DNA of 64,000 bases, taken from positions 38,609,709-38,673,708 of the forward strand of contig JAKSZT010053928.1 in the NCBI GenBank assembly GCA_026826555.1, given 5' to 3'. Below the pieces are notes generated by a model. That model saw only the letters and a list, made by a program, of their open reading frames with translations. It did not search any database and was not told the origin of the DNA. This stretch comes from Tolypeutes matacus. Its lineage: Eukaryota > Chordata > Mammalia > Cingulata > Chlamyphoridae. This document shows positions 38,063 to 50,049 of the stretch, piece by piece (within the stretch, counting starts at the first letter, position 1; each line of letters begins with the position of its first letter). Position numbers and translations under genes: made by a program.

Positions 38063-38529
38063 TTAGATATATCTTTTTAGCTTTGTTACTATTGGTTCGC
38101 CACATCATTAACATGTGAGTTAGGCTAGAGTTAGCACATTTATAGGTAGATATGCTTGGCTAAAGCATAAGCATGCTTGGTAAATTTTAACTATTGTTAT
38201 GTGAATGAGGTAGATGCTATTGAATGATGTAGATTATTCTCTGATTGAGGCAGACTGATGGCAGTGTCACCATTCCTTCAATTTTCATAGGGTAATTTCA
38301 CAGGTCAAATGGTATTCAAGATTTGTAATTATTGAACAATGAAAGGAATCAAAGAACAGCACGTAATATGACATGAACTGGTACTGTAAATAGAGAATAA
38401 AATTATCGACTTTGTTTCATAAACTATTAAGGACATAATTTTGATTCCTTAAAAGTTAATGTAGCCTGTTAAAATAATTTTCTGCTAGCAAATTATTATA
38501 ATAATAGTCGGTTAACAAATTTTGGGAGC

Positions 38530-38574
38530 AATGTTAGGGAATAATAATAATAATAATAATAATTCCCTAACATT
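38530..38574. repeat. Inverted repeat around (ATA)n
   Basis: Arms aatgttagggaat (38530-38542) and attccctaacatt (38562-38574) are perfect 13-bp reverse complements separated by a 19-bp (AAT)n spacer, which can form a hairpin. A third related phrase 'cttaggga' follows near 38617. Confidence 0.9.
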
Positions 38575-38779
38575 AATAATATAATTATAATTATAAATAA
38601 TAATTATAATAGTAATCTTAGGGAAAAATGCCTAAGACAGTACAGTGCCTATTTTCTGCGTCATAAGAAACCAAAACTAGAAAGATGGTTCTTGTGTAGA
38701 CAGGTAAGGAATCTTTAAGTAGCTTGCAACATTGCTCAAGGAACTGATGTAAAAGTAATGATGATGCACTTTAATAAGT

Positions 38780-38990
38780 ATGAAAATAGAAGTATAGGCA
38801 AAGTATTATGGTATATGGAGTAGTCAGAAGGGATGAGAGAAGGGCCTAGGTTGAGGAAGGCATCTTGAGAATATATTTCTCTGAGTATATTCTTTTAGGA
38901 TAAAAGGAATTTAAGAGGTTGGAAGAGTAAGAGAAAGGCATATATATAAATATTTATATAATTTTATTTTGATAGCTAAGAGGAAAGTTT
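38780..38990 (-). mobile_element. Possible L2 fragment, antisense
   Basis: 'gagaagggcctaggttgagg' and 'aaggcatcttgagaa' resemble the antisense L2 'gaaggcttcctggaggagg' area. Weak. Confidence 0.3.
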
Positions 38991-41244
38991 CATGCAAAAA
39001 AAAAATGCATTTGTGACAACTCTTTTAAAAATATATCCAAGCTGGATATAAGAGATGATGCTTTAAATCTGTAACCATGGTCACATGTGCTGGGCTTCCA
39101 ATGCATGACTTCAGGCACTTGGCACTACATCTACCTTGAAGCCACATCCCCAGGAAGGTTTCCAGCCAACTAGACTAAATAAGAAGTGCTGAATATACTG
39201 ACAAGGAACAGGGGGTATAAGGAACATTCATTGAACACCACACAGCAAATTACCAATTAGAAGTGAATATTTCCCTTTACAAATTTTTCTCTCCAGTCAT
39301 TACCTTATAGCTTTTTCTTCTTTTCTTTCACACAGCAGTGAAAACTTGACTTTATTTTACCAAGCATTTCAGCTTTCATGTGCTGGTCTTATTTATAGCA
39401 CAGAAAAACAAAAAACGTTTGGTATTTAGACTATCTTTTATCCTTCACTTAAGGTCCTTAGGTAACCCCTTCAACTCTTTTCCTAAGTGGCTTATCTAGT
39501 TATTTAACCATAATAAACAAATTTTGTTTGAAGAGTGAATAATATTAGTAAGAAGAAAAGATTTACTCTACAAAGTTACAAAGCAATCTTAAATCTCTTA
39601 AATTTTCTGCTGAAGATTGAATTAGAGAGAAGGATAGAGATTTGGGGTCATCAAGATGATGCTAATAGTTGGAGTCATGAGCCATCTTATGTTCACTAAG
39701 AGTCTTAGAACACTCATAACGGGGTAGAGGAGTAAGGAGCAGTAATAGAGCTAGGGAAAAGAGCTAGGGAAAGAACAAGAATGTATATCATCTTGAAAGC
39801 CAGCAAGAAGAGAATTACAGGGAGAAATAATAAAGAATGTAACATTGTAAAGAATTCCCAATAAATTACCATGACATGGCTGAAGTTAGTCAGGAAAAGC
39901 AAAAGGTCAAGCAAAAGTTGTACTAGATGAATTTGTTCCTCCCTCCAATAATCTTTCATTTCCTAAAAAATACAGAAATGTAAATTGAGGAGTAATCCAG
40001 CATTAAGGGAATTATGATGGAAAATGTTGAAAGACATGAGTTGAGGCAAGTAGTAAGATCATTGTTAAAATGTTTGACCATGTTGTGCATATTTTAGTAG
40101 ACCAGTTATCACAGTCTGAATATGTAATTAATTGCATGATGAAAGAGTGAAGTCCTCAAACACTGAAGTACAAATAGAAGTGAGTTTAGTTGTAGTGGAG
40201 ATGATGACAAATAAGAAGTTAAGGGATGTCAGAAGGTGAGAACCAAATTTAAAACCAAAGATGTCCTTGCTTGATGTGTGACATTGGCTAAAGAAAATCA
40301 TAGTCATTGGAAAATGCTGAGGATAAATAAATAAAAGGTTGAATAAGTAACTTTTAAGATACTAAGGATGATGTGGTTGGGGACCGCGTGGGGAAATAGA
40401 AAGATTTTTAAAGTTTGTTCAGAGATGAAGTAGAATAGACCCAAATGATTAGTATTAGAGGGTAGGTGGAAATTCAAAGATATTTTCACTAGAAAGCCCA
40501 TATGATTTAAAAAATGTGGTGATATAAGCTTGTTCAGGAGGTTTAATTTTTAAACCTCCTAAAATCTGTACCATGTAATTTGTACTTAATTAATAACATT
40601 TTAGTGGGGAAAAAAATGTTTTTTTTTTCTTCCAGTAGAATACAGGGTTCACCATTTTATGTATCTCCCTCTTTACAGGGCAGGGCATAGCTAGTCAAAA
40701 AATCATTCTCCTTATTATAACTGCTTGTGATATGTATATTTATAGGAAAGTTAACCTATAAATTCCTCTTCTTTCAACAGTAGTTAAATGCGTTTATGTT
40801 TATATACCTTCCACTCCACTTAAACATTTTTAAAGTCAAATTTTACTTATTTAAACCACATTTCAAAATATTTATTTTCCCTTGAATTTTTCAGTTGGTA
40901 GGGTAAATGGCTTTTCTTCCATATAGCATTTTAATATTGTGTGCACATGTAATATATATTTATTATATATTTAGAATGCATAATTAACATGTAATATTTA
41001 TTATAACTTTGTTATATGTGTATAGAAAACAAAATCCTGAATATAACTCTTTCACAGCTTTTCAGAGATCAGGGAATAATGTAATATTTCTTTATCTAAT
41101 AAAATTCTTAACACCTTTCATATCGATTTGAAAGTCACAGAACTCTACTTATTTCTTAGAGACCAAATGTTTCTATATCTTATATTGCTTTCAATTTTCC
41201 AATAATAATCTCCATTCTTTTTCTTTACAAAATTTTGCCATATC
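38991..41244. other. Unassigned sequence
   Basis: No gene. Parts of 39660-40500 are purine-rich and may be very old antisense repeat, but no family can be named. An AT-rich patch lies at 40940-41010. Confidence 0.35.
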
Positions 41245-41480
41245 AAGGCTTTCTCTATGATACTCACCACCTGGAACAGCCTTTGTCTATTTTCCTGCTT
41301 CATTAACATTCCATCTCTCTACAAAATCATTTCTAATCACGTCCTTACTTCATTCCCTGTATCTCTATCCTTGTCTCTTTCACATTATTTTATCAAAATT
41401 TAATATTTTCTGACCATTGACTTGTCTAATAATCTCACAACTTTTCCACCTAAAACATCTTTAAAATTTATGTTATCATC
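41245..41480 (+). mobile_element. L2 3' region, sense
   Basis: Pyrimidine-rich phrase order of the L2 3' end: 'actcaccacctggaacagcc', 'aaatcatttctaatcacgtc', 'ccctgtatctctatcc', 'ctgaccattgacttgtcta'. Ends close to the HAL1/L1 composite insertion. Confidence 0.5.
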
Positions 41481-42216
41481 TGACAAGTAACACTAAGACT
41501 CAAAGATACATTAAGGAATTGAGGGAAGATGGCATTGAACTAACAGGCAGAGCTCAATGCTCTCACATAAACAATGGATAAAAAGCCAAAAGCTGTCCAG
41601 GGGATGTGCTTTGGGGGTCAGCAGACCAGGACATTGCTACACAACTTCCAGTAGAGTGATGTACAGAGAGACGAAGAAGGCAGAATGACAAATGTGAGCT
41701 ACCAAGCTCCCAGGGCAGCTAGGAAGGGATTCCCTCCCCCATCCCCAAGATATTAAGCTGGGGTAAAACCCCTGGCTCACTGCATCCAACTAAGAGGGGA
41801 ACGGACATTTTCCTCCGTCAACTGTTTCAAGGTAAAAGGGAAAGGGTGTCGGGGTGCTTTTCTTCAGTGAATCTGGCCAGCAGAACCTGCTTTGAACGTC
41901 TACTCTGGAGAATCAACACAGGAACTCAGGAAAGCCCAGACTGAAACAACTCCATGGAAAGATGCACTGACGAGCACCATCTTCTGGCTGGTCTGGAAAT
42001 TGCATGGACAAAAACTTCTCGGTTCTTTTTGTATACTACCCATGGTAGAAAATCTGCACCCCACTAGTGAGTCCCTGGACTGATTTTGATAACTTAAGCT
42101 GGGCAATTTTAAAGACATAGAATAAGTTGAACCAAATATCAAAGAAGAGCTGTGAGAGAAAAAAAATAGGCAATAGAGAGAAATGGCATTCAGAGTAAAT
42201 TCACCAACATATTCAG

Positions 42217-43330
42217 ATGCCTAGACATCAACAAAAAATTACAAGCCATACTAGGAAACAGGAAGAAATGGCCCAGCCAAAAGAACTAACCAAATATTCT
42301 GAAGAGATACAGGATTTATTACAATTAGCCAGTGATAATCACACAACTCTCCTAAATCACTTCGAAGAATTTAAAGAAAATATGACTTAAGAAATAAAGG
42401 GTATTAAGAAGACAGTGGAAGAGCATAAAGAGCAATTTGAAAGCTGGCAAAGAAAAGTAACAGACCTTATGGGAATGAAAGACACAGTGGATGAGATTAA
42501 AAATACATTAGAGGGAAGCGGCTATGGCTCAATCAGTAGGGCTCCCGTTTACCATATGGGAGGCCCCGGGTTCGGTTCCCGGGGCCTCCTGGTGAAGGCA
42601 AGCCCGCCCGCACAGCGTGGTTAGCTGACCCAGTGAGCACAAGCAGCAAGGGGGGGATAAATGAATAAATAAATAAAATCTTAAAAAAAAAAAAAATACA
42701 TTAGAGTCACATAAGAGCAGATTTGAATTGCTCGAAGACAGAATTGGTGATTTTGAAGACAGAACATCTGAACTGGAAAAGACAAGAGAACAGAAAGAGA
42801 AGAGATTGGAAAAAATGGAACAGAGTCTCAGGGAACTGAATGATATTGTGAAATGTACAAATATTTGCATTATTGGTGTCTCAGAAGGAGAAGAGAATGG
42901 AAAAGGGGCAGAAAGAATATTTGAGGAGATAATGACTGAAAACTTCCCTATCCTGATGAAGGACATAAATATCAATATTCAAGAATGACAACATACCCCA
43001 AACAGAATACATCCAAATAGACCTACCGAGAGACACCTACTATTCAGAATGACAAATATCAGAGATAAAGAGAAGATTCTGAAAGCAGCAAGAGAAAAGC
43101 AAAGCATTACATGCAAGGGAAACATGATAAGATTAAGTGCCAACCTCTCATCAGAAACCAGGGAAGCAAGAAGAAAGTGGTGTGAAGTATTTAATATACT
43201 GAAAGAGAAAAATTGTCAGCCAAGAATCCTGTATCTGGCAAAACTGTCCTTCAAAACTGAGGGTGAGTTCAAAGTCTTCACAGACAAACAAAAACTGATA
43301 GAATATGTTACCAAAGGTTCAGAAATATAA
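42217..43330 (+). pseudogene. HAL1/L1 ORF1, disrupted
   Basis: ORF1 encodes the L1 RNA-binding, trimer-forming protein. From the ATG at 42217 the frame reads 'MPRHQQKITSHTRKQEE' and continues through a long coiled coil (to about 42850), the RRM ('NICIIGVSEGEE', about 42870) and the C-terminal domain ('QPRILYLAKLSF', about 43225), ending TAA 43328-43330. It is broken by an in-frame TAA at 42388-42390, a SINE (42514-42691 plus its duplicated target), and TGA at 42986-42988. Apart from the SINE the frame is kept, so damage is light and the copy is not very old. No function is expected now. Confidence 0.8.
42514..42691 (+). mobile_element. tRNA-derived SINE inside ORF1, sense
   Basis: Head with A-box-like 'atggctcaatcagtagg' and B-box-like 'gggttcggttcccggggcc', a short GC-rich middle, and a tail of AAAT units ending in 16 A. 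Perfect 15-bp TSD (aaaaatacattagag 42499-42513 and 42692-42706). Single-headed, unlike the copies at 8.0 and 14.3 kb. It is probably the youngest layer here, judged from its intact TSD and CpG content. Confidence 0.9.
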
Positions 43331-43831
43331 GAGATACTAAAGGGAGTGCTATAGTCTGAAAGGAAAAATATATATGGTTAAAGCATAGCATGGTGTTTGT
43401 AACTAGCAGAGAATTTATATGGGTATGACAGTGGTTGAAAGGGAAAGTCTAAGGGCATGTATATTAATAGAAGGAAAGCTAAAAACTGTAACATGGGACA
43501 GTACAAGATAGTTAAACTTCATATAAAACACAAATATGGGTGATATTACACATATAAGACTGATTTTACAAAATATAAATACAAATATACTAGAGAGAAG
43601 GTAAAAGAATAGCAGCTATGTACAGCAGGCCAGGCATAGGGAGATTGACAGGTGATGAGTTTTGTTTGTTTTTTGTTAATTATTATTACCGGAATAATGA
43701 AAGTACTCTTGGAATGATTGGAGTGATGAACACACAAATAGGTGATTACACTGAATACCATAGATTGTACTCTTTGGATGGATTTATGCTTTATTAATAT
43801 GTATCAATAAACTTGACTTGTTTAAAAAAAA

Positions 43832-44860
43832 CCAGAAAACTGCAAGTGTTGGAGAGGATGTGGAGTGATAGGAACACTTATTTGCTGCTGGTGGGAATAT
43901 GGAATGGTTGAGCCATTGAGGAAATCTGTTTGGTGGTTTCTAAGGAAGTTAGATATAGGCTTACCATATGACCCGGCATACCGCTGCTAGGTATATACCC
44001 AGAAGAACTGAGAGCAGTGACACGAGCAGACATCTGCACACCGATTCATAGCAGCATTATTGCCAAAAGATGGAAACAACCCATGTGTCCATCAACCGAT
44101 GAATGGATAAACAAATTGTGGTATATACACACAATGGAATATTATGCAGCTGTCAGAAGAAATGAAGTCATGAAGCATATGACATGGATGAATCTAGAGG
44201 ACATTATGTTGCATTGAAGCAATCCAGGCACAAAAGAACAATTTTTGTATGATTTCACTATTATGAACTAAATATAATGAGCAAACTCATGGATTAATAG
44301 CTAGAATATGTCACCAGAGAATAGAATGTGGTTAGAGAATGGAAAGCTGAGGCTTAATCTGAGCAGAATTGGTAAAAAAAAATTTGTGAATGGAAATTTA
44401 AAGAAATGGTGAAAACACATCATAGAATTTGTAATTAGTAGAGCTAACATATGAGTTTAATAGTGGTTTGTTTTTTGTTTTTTGGGGATTTTTTTCTGAA
44501 AATACTCTAATATTGATTGAAGTGATGAATGTACAACTCTATTGATTATATAAAATTGATTGTATATTTTAGATAAATTGTATGGTTTATGAACCAAAAA
44601 AATAGGGTTCTTTGGGAGAAAAATACAGCAAACATAAGACATGGACTATAGTTAGTAGTAATATTTTGATGATGTTCTTTGATAATTTATTACAAATGTT
44701 TCAAAACAATGTAAGGTGCTGGTGGTGGGATGAGGTATGGGAGCCCTGTATGATGTTATGCATGTTTGCTTTGTAAGTTCACAACTTTTACTATACACTT
44801 ATTGTTTATATATGTTCATGTATGAATGATATACTTTAATAAAATTTTTAAATGAAAAGA
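43832..44860 (+). mobile_element. L1 3' end (ORF2 C-terminus plus 3'UTR), sense
   Basis: Begins inside the ORF2 C-terminal coding region ('gttggagaggatgtgg', 'ctgctggtgggaatatggaa'), then 'accatatgacccggca' and 'tccatcaaccgatgaatgg', and ends with an L1 3'UTR whose last part (44640-44760, 'ggactatagttagtagtaat', 'ggtgctggtggtgggatgag') resembles family R. AATAAA at 44838-44843. Shares the outer TSD with the HAL1 part to its left. Confidence 0.8.
44017..44217 (+). pseudogene. L1 ORF2 C-terminal remnant
   Basis: A 66-codon open stretch with the conserved 'CPSTDEWINKLWYIHTMEYY' block from the cysteine-rich C-terminal part of ORF2p, the L1 endonuclease/reverse transcriptase. The endonuclease and RT domains are not present in this insertion. 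Confidence 0.8.
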
Positions 44861-44874
44861 AAAGATACATTAAG

Positions 44875-45159
44875 TAGTTCAAAAGGCTGAGTTTATTCCA
44901 AGGATAGAAGAACAAATAAACTGCAGTTCATCTTCTTAAAAGAGAGAGAGACTGTATTTATGAATGTAGCTTGTAACTTTCTGGAATTCAGAAACCCACT
45001 CATGTTATTGCTGTAATCTCTAGTATTTTACTTGTGGAAAAATGGGAGCAATAGTTTATTTATCAGATCATCAACAGTGTTGATACTAGCACAATTGGCT
45101 AAGCATAATTGGCTGCTAGCCTTGTATAAAGCAATGTAATAATAATAATAATATTAATA
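44875..45159. other. Unassigned sequence
   Basis: No recognised element; a short (ATA)n run lies at about 45138-45155. Confidence 0.4.
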
Positions 45160-45395
45160 ATGATACACTGAGCTCTTTATAATAAGCATTCTAAATATGT
45201 GTTAACTCATATTATCACAACAGCCTTATGATTTGATTTGGCACTATTATTATTCCCATATTATAAACAATAAATTAAAAAAACACAGAGATATTAAACA
45301 AATTGTCCGTGATGATAGAGCTAATAAAGTGATAATGCAAGGATTCAAAGCCATTATCTGAATCTTGAGTTTGCACTTTTGATTACAACCCTATA
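45160..45395 (-). mobile_element. MIR, antisense
   Basis: 'ttaactcatattatcacaac', 'gcactattattattcccata', 'aaacacagagatattaaaca', 'gatagagctaataaag', 'ttcaaagccattatctga': the antisense MIR order over nearly the whole element. Confidence 0.7.
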
Positions 45396-45524
45396 TGTCT
45401 CTCTAGTATACTAGGTCTTGGGTGTATAAGAAATAAAGGTTAAATACACAGATCCTGCCATTAATGAATTTATGGTAATAGAAACTCATATTGTTTTATC
45501 CCACATGTAATTTCAACTGCTTTC

Positions 45525-47060
45525 TGAATGCCTGAAACTTTGCTCAGTGTGGGGTATACAACAGTGAACAAGACAGTCGTGTTCTCTGCCCTCATTCTAG
45601 TGGGTGAAGACAGACCAAAAAATATACAAGCAACAATTAAAATTATGGTAGGTTCTGAAGGAAACAAACAACAGGAAGAGAAAAAGAATTAGATGAGGAA
45701 GATGGACAACTCTAAGATCAAGTTATTACGGATCCTGAGAAGAGGAAAGCAGAGAAACCTCTATTTGCCAAGAATAAGACCCTGAATTTTGGAAGGTTTA
45801 AGCCCCTGAAAGAAGAGCAGTGTGACTAGAGTACAATTCCCCTGAGATGAGGTTGGAAAGGCAGGCAGGGACTAGGCCAAATTTTATTCTAAATGCAATG
45901 AGATATGACTGAGGGATTTTAAGCAGAGTAGTGATAAGATATAGACTTCACAATCACTTTGTGTTGCTGAATTGAAGAATAGATTGACCCTGAAAGTATT
46001 GCATTTAGAAGGCTATTTAGAGGACAGAAGTTCAGGCAAGAGGTGATGACAGTGATAACAGTGGAAACTGAGAAGAAAATGAAAAGCTTTAAGATATTCT
46101 TTGGTGATCAAATTGAAGACACTGTATAAGGAAAAGTGAGGATTCCAAGAAGATAGGTTTCTAGATTAAGTAAATTGATGAATATGAATACTATTTACTT
46201 AGATAATGAAGGCTGGGGGTAAAAATAAACAATTTTTTGAGGGTGATGCAATAATTCCATTTTACGTATTTTATGTTGAGATATCATTGAAACATCCAGA
46301 GATATATTAATTGCTAGATGGATATAAGTCTAGAATTTAGATTAGCAGTGTGGACTATAAATATAAGCATGTACATTGTTTTTAAATCCATAGAAATAAA
46401 TGAGATCACATAGGCAAAAGGAGTAGATAGGGAAGAGAAGAGGGTCCTGGATTAAGCCTTAAATAGTACCTACATTTAGAGTTAGGTAGAACATTTGCTA
46501 GCAAATGATACAGGGAAGGAGACACCAGTGAGATATGAGAAAAACTGGAGAGAGCATATTAAAAAATATCTCTTGAATGGGTTTCAAGAGGAAGGCGGAC
46601 AGTCAACAGCTACTAAGTAACTAGGTAAGATGAGGAAAATGTACATTGGGTTTAGCAATTGAGGAATAGCTGGTTGTCTTGAGAAGAGTAGTTTCACTGT
46701 AGTTATTTAAGAAGGCAGACATTAGTGGATTGAAGATGAATGAGAAATGAGGATAGACTTCTATAAACAAATCTTTTGAGAAGTTTGCAAAGGAAGGAAA
46801 TAAACATGGAGTAGTAGTTGGAAATAGTTTGTGGGATCAAAGGAGCTATAACTTTGTGCATTTATGAAGATGATCTAGGAAGATGGGAGGACTTTATGGT
46901 GTAAGAATGAGGGGAGGAAACGAAAAGGAGCAATATTCTCAAGAAAGAGAGTGAGGACAACATATTCAAGTCACAGGTATAGGAATTCCCTGTTCTAGGA
47001 AAACACACTTTTCTTAACAGGAGGGAGCAAGATTCAATGGAGGTAGCTTTTTAGGTGGGT
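45525..47060 (-). mobile_element. Long L2 copy, antisense (3' end into ORF2)
   Basis: Starts with 'aatgcctgaaactttgctca' and 'ctctgccctcattctagtgg' and continues through 'ggcaggcagggactaggcca' and 'gatatgactgagggatttta'. It then enters antisense ORF2 ('aacatccagagatatattaa', 'agatcacataggcaaaagga', 'gtagatagggaagagaagag', 'aagatgaggaaaatgtacat'). That part corresponds to the L2 reverse transcriptase region, now with many stops and indels. At about 1.5 kb it is the longest L2 remnant in the window. Confidence 0.6.
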
Positions 47061-50049
47061 GGGAAGCTCAGGGGCATGCTTTTAATGAATTTACATAATA
47101 AAAAATTCTCTGGAAATCTTGAAAATAATTTAACTGATTCCTCAATTTATTCTTTCCATCAATATTGGAAAAAATCCACATTTAAAATTTATGGAAAAAG
47201 AAATTTATTATGACAATGATTTCTAAAATTTATTCATTTGATAATATAAGTGAATTTATATTCTCTTAAACAGTTAATGTTTTCAAGCAAGCTACCAAAT
47301 TATAATGTTAAATATTTGTATTATTTCTATTATTGAAAGATTAATCTCTTAAATGTCAATCTGATTACTTTCTTCTTAGATACCTGATAACAAAAGCTTT
47401 AAAATCTAAAGACAATGACCATTCAAAATGATATTACTCTACGAATCATTTTACCCTTAAATTAATATTAAAAAGGAAACCCCTCTAAAAGACATTTTGC
47501 TTTTAATCTTTACTTGATTTGTACCATACCTCTAGCAAGTGAATTCACTTCAGCTTTCCTTCAGGGGATGAAATATTTTACATGAAATGTTTTTGAAAGG
47601 AAAAGGGATTTGGAGCCTGAACATTAAGATCATTTATTTTTTTGTATTCTTTATTTTTTAATGTCATAAAAAAAAAAAAAACAACTTTGTTCCTTAAACA
47701 TATCTTTTCTGAATTACACTAATTTAGAAAGTAATTATTAATAAATTTAAATCATTTCTGTACAGTTTTAAGATATAGATATTGGATCAAGTTATTTATA
47801 TAGAACAGTAAAAGGAGCAAATTAGACATCAAAATGTGGAAGGTTAGCTTGTACTTAGGCTCTTTAATTTAAGACCAACCAGCTGCTACTGGTCAGAACA
47901 GCAAAGGGATGCCTGGGATAACTTTCCCCCCACTCTACTCTGCTACACAGAAATCCATCAAGACTAAGGAAGGGAGAAGGTAAAGAAGATAATTTTGCTG
48001 CAGATCACAAGGGCATGGAAGTGTGACTCTGATTCAAGGCAAAGCAAAATCAAGGTCTGAAATTAAAAACTAAAGAATGATCGAATATACACATACACAC
48101 ATATACCAGAAGACAGAATCAAGCAACAAGAAACATTATTAAGCATTGGAGGTGATTGAAGGAGCAAATGAGTCCCTAAATCAGAAGCAAACTTATAAAG
48201 TGATATAGAAAAAAAATGCCCCTGGCAATGCTAGACCAAATGTCTGGAGAGTGAAGGAAAGAGTTAAATAAATAATTTTAAAAAGAAGAAAACAAATGCA
48301 TAAATTAATGGTTAAATGGCTAGATGAAGTGGTTTTGGTACAGAAGTCAATATTTTAATTGCTCCTGACTGCATTAAATTTAGAGGGCACTTGTGGCTTC
48401 TGCAATGGGTATCATAAGCACTCAGAATCATAATAGCATCAGAAGCTACATGTATGCATTCTGTCCAATTAATTGCATGCACTTCATTTATTAGTTAACT
48501 AAAGATGCACATATACAACAAATGCATTTTCTTGAAATGATTAATTTATTACGAGAGAATAGATCACACAGTGGGTATAATGCTGCATTTTTGTTCAGTG
48601 CCCATGTATACTTGCGTCGTTTCCTAGATTTCCCAAAGCTCTCACTTGTATGCCTCCCTCAAGCTTGTGTTTTTAAAGCTTTTTCTCATCTTTCCTTCTC
48701 CTGCATAAAATAGTGATGATATTTATTCCCCATTAAAACTAGTCAAATTCATAATATGTAATAAAACATTAGTCATTAATAACAATATGTTACCCTTTGC
48801 AGAGTAACATTTACAAAGACCATGTTGGCAAAGAACATTTGAAAATGGCCTTAACCCAAGGGAACACATCTAATGATGCAAAGTGAGAAAGTAGGAAGGA
48901 CACCTGGGTCTTAGTTTAGATAAGAAGAACTTTCCAATTTTTCTCAAATCACACTATGGAGAATACCATCTATTCTAACTGCAAATGAGTGAATTCCTGT
49001 GTTGAAATTATTTTGCATTGTGTAAATTGATTTAGGGGAATGATGGCTCTTATCCAGACACCTGGAAATGGATTGAGACACCTCTTTCTAATAATGTTCT
49101 GTTCCATGGCTTCAGTCTGAAGATATACCTCATTTGTTCATAAAGGAAATACAAGAATGGGTTCCAACATACTTTCTAATTATATTTCTCAGAGAATAGG
49201 TGTATATATCAAGTCTCTTGGCCTTTTTCTGTAGGACTAAGCATGACGTAACTGAAGATTTTATGCACCTTGGTGTTCCTGCTCCTCCCTGCGTGCTCTT
49301 AGCAGGCCTGTATTAGTTTATCCTTGGTAAACTCAGTGTTTATCCCTGGTTACTCCTGGAGGACTGCTATAGCTATAATCATCCACACTCTCAATCTTTT
49401 CCTTTGCTTGAATTTCTTTGCTTCCAATAATGGTATTACCAGGTAGAGTTATACACTGAGACATGTCTGAGTCCATGTAATTTTCAACTGAGTCTGAGTT
49501 TGGGGTGCAGGCTAAAACTCAGAACTTACATGTTTTTAAACCTTAAACACACACACACACACATACACCAAATACATGCACGGGGTAAGACATTAAAAAA
49601 AAATATGTCACTTAAAATTTTCAAGCTGTTTCAAAATGCTTTAGTACTCTTTTAGGGCAAATTCTTCCTTTGTTTTGAGAAAACAAATAGGCCTGTGTTG
49701 TTATGTAATATCAAGCAAAGATTCTTCAGATGGAAATATTTGAGATGTTCTAGCTCAAGGGAATTAACCCTGCTTTGGGGATGATAATAAAAGCAAAGTA
49801 GGATAATGAGAACAAAAGAGAAGGTGATATAGAGTTTTTCCCTAATCAAACCTATAGAATGGAGTGGATCTCCTTATAATCAGGGGTGAGGACCTGAAGC
49901 CAATGGATCCACATTCATGAAAAGTAGATTATTATTGCAATAATCTGGAAACAAGAAGAGCCAAATGCAGGTGATCCAGAATAGCACAGTTTTATAGATA
50001 GATTCATTCACTGGAAACCACAGGATTAGTGGCTACTTGGATTGGCATC
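47061..50049. other. Unassigned sequence
   Basis: About 3 kb without a gene or named repeat. There is a poly(A) run at 47669-47681 and (CA)n at 49549-49565. The 48330-48870 part is repeat-free with several TAAT-type motifs. Short open frames show no family features. Confidence 0.4.

Larger units (their letters stand above)
41502..44874 (+). mobile_element. Composite HAL1-like/L1 retroposon with 14-bp TSD
   Basis: Perfect direct repeats aaagatacattaag at 41502-41515 and 44861-44874 bound one insertion. In order it holds a 5'UTR-like start containing 'gaagatggc' (41516-42216), an ORF1 (42217-43330) split by a SINE, and a HAL1-like 3'UTR ending in AATAAA (43806-43811) with an 8-A run (43824-43831). 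Then comes the 3' end of an ordinary L1 (43832-44860: ORF2 C-terminus, 3'UTR, AATAAA 44838-44843). Most of ORF2 is absent. Since the TSD lies outside both parts, they appear to have arrived together: either a family with this structure, or HAL1 transcription that read through into a neighbouring L1 tail. Confidence 0.75.
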
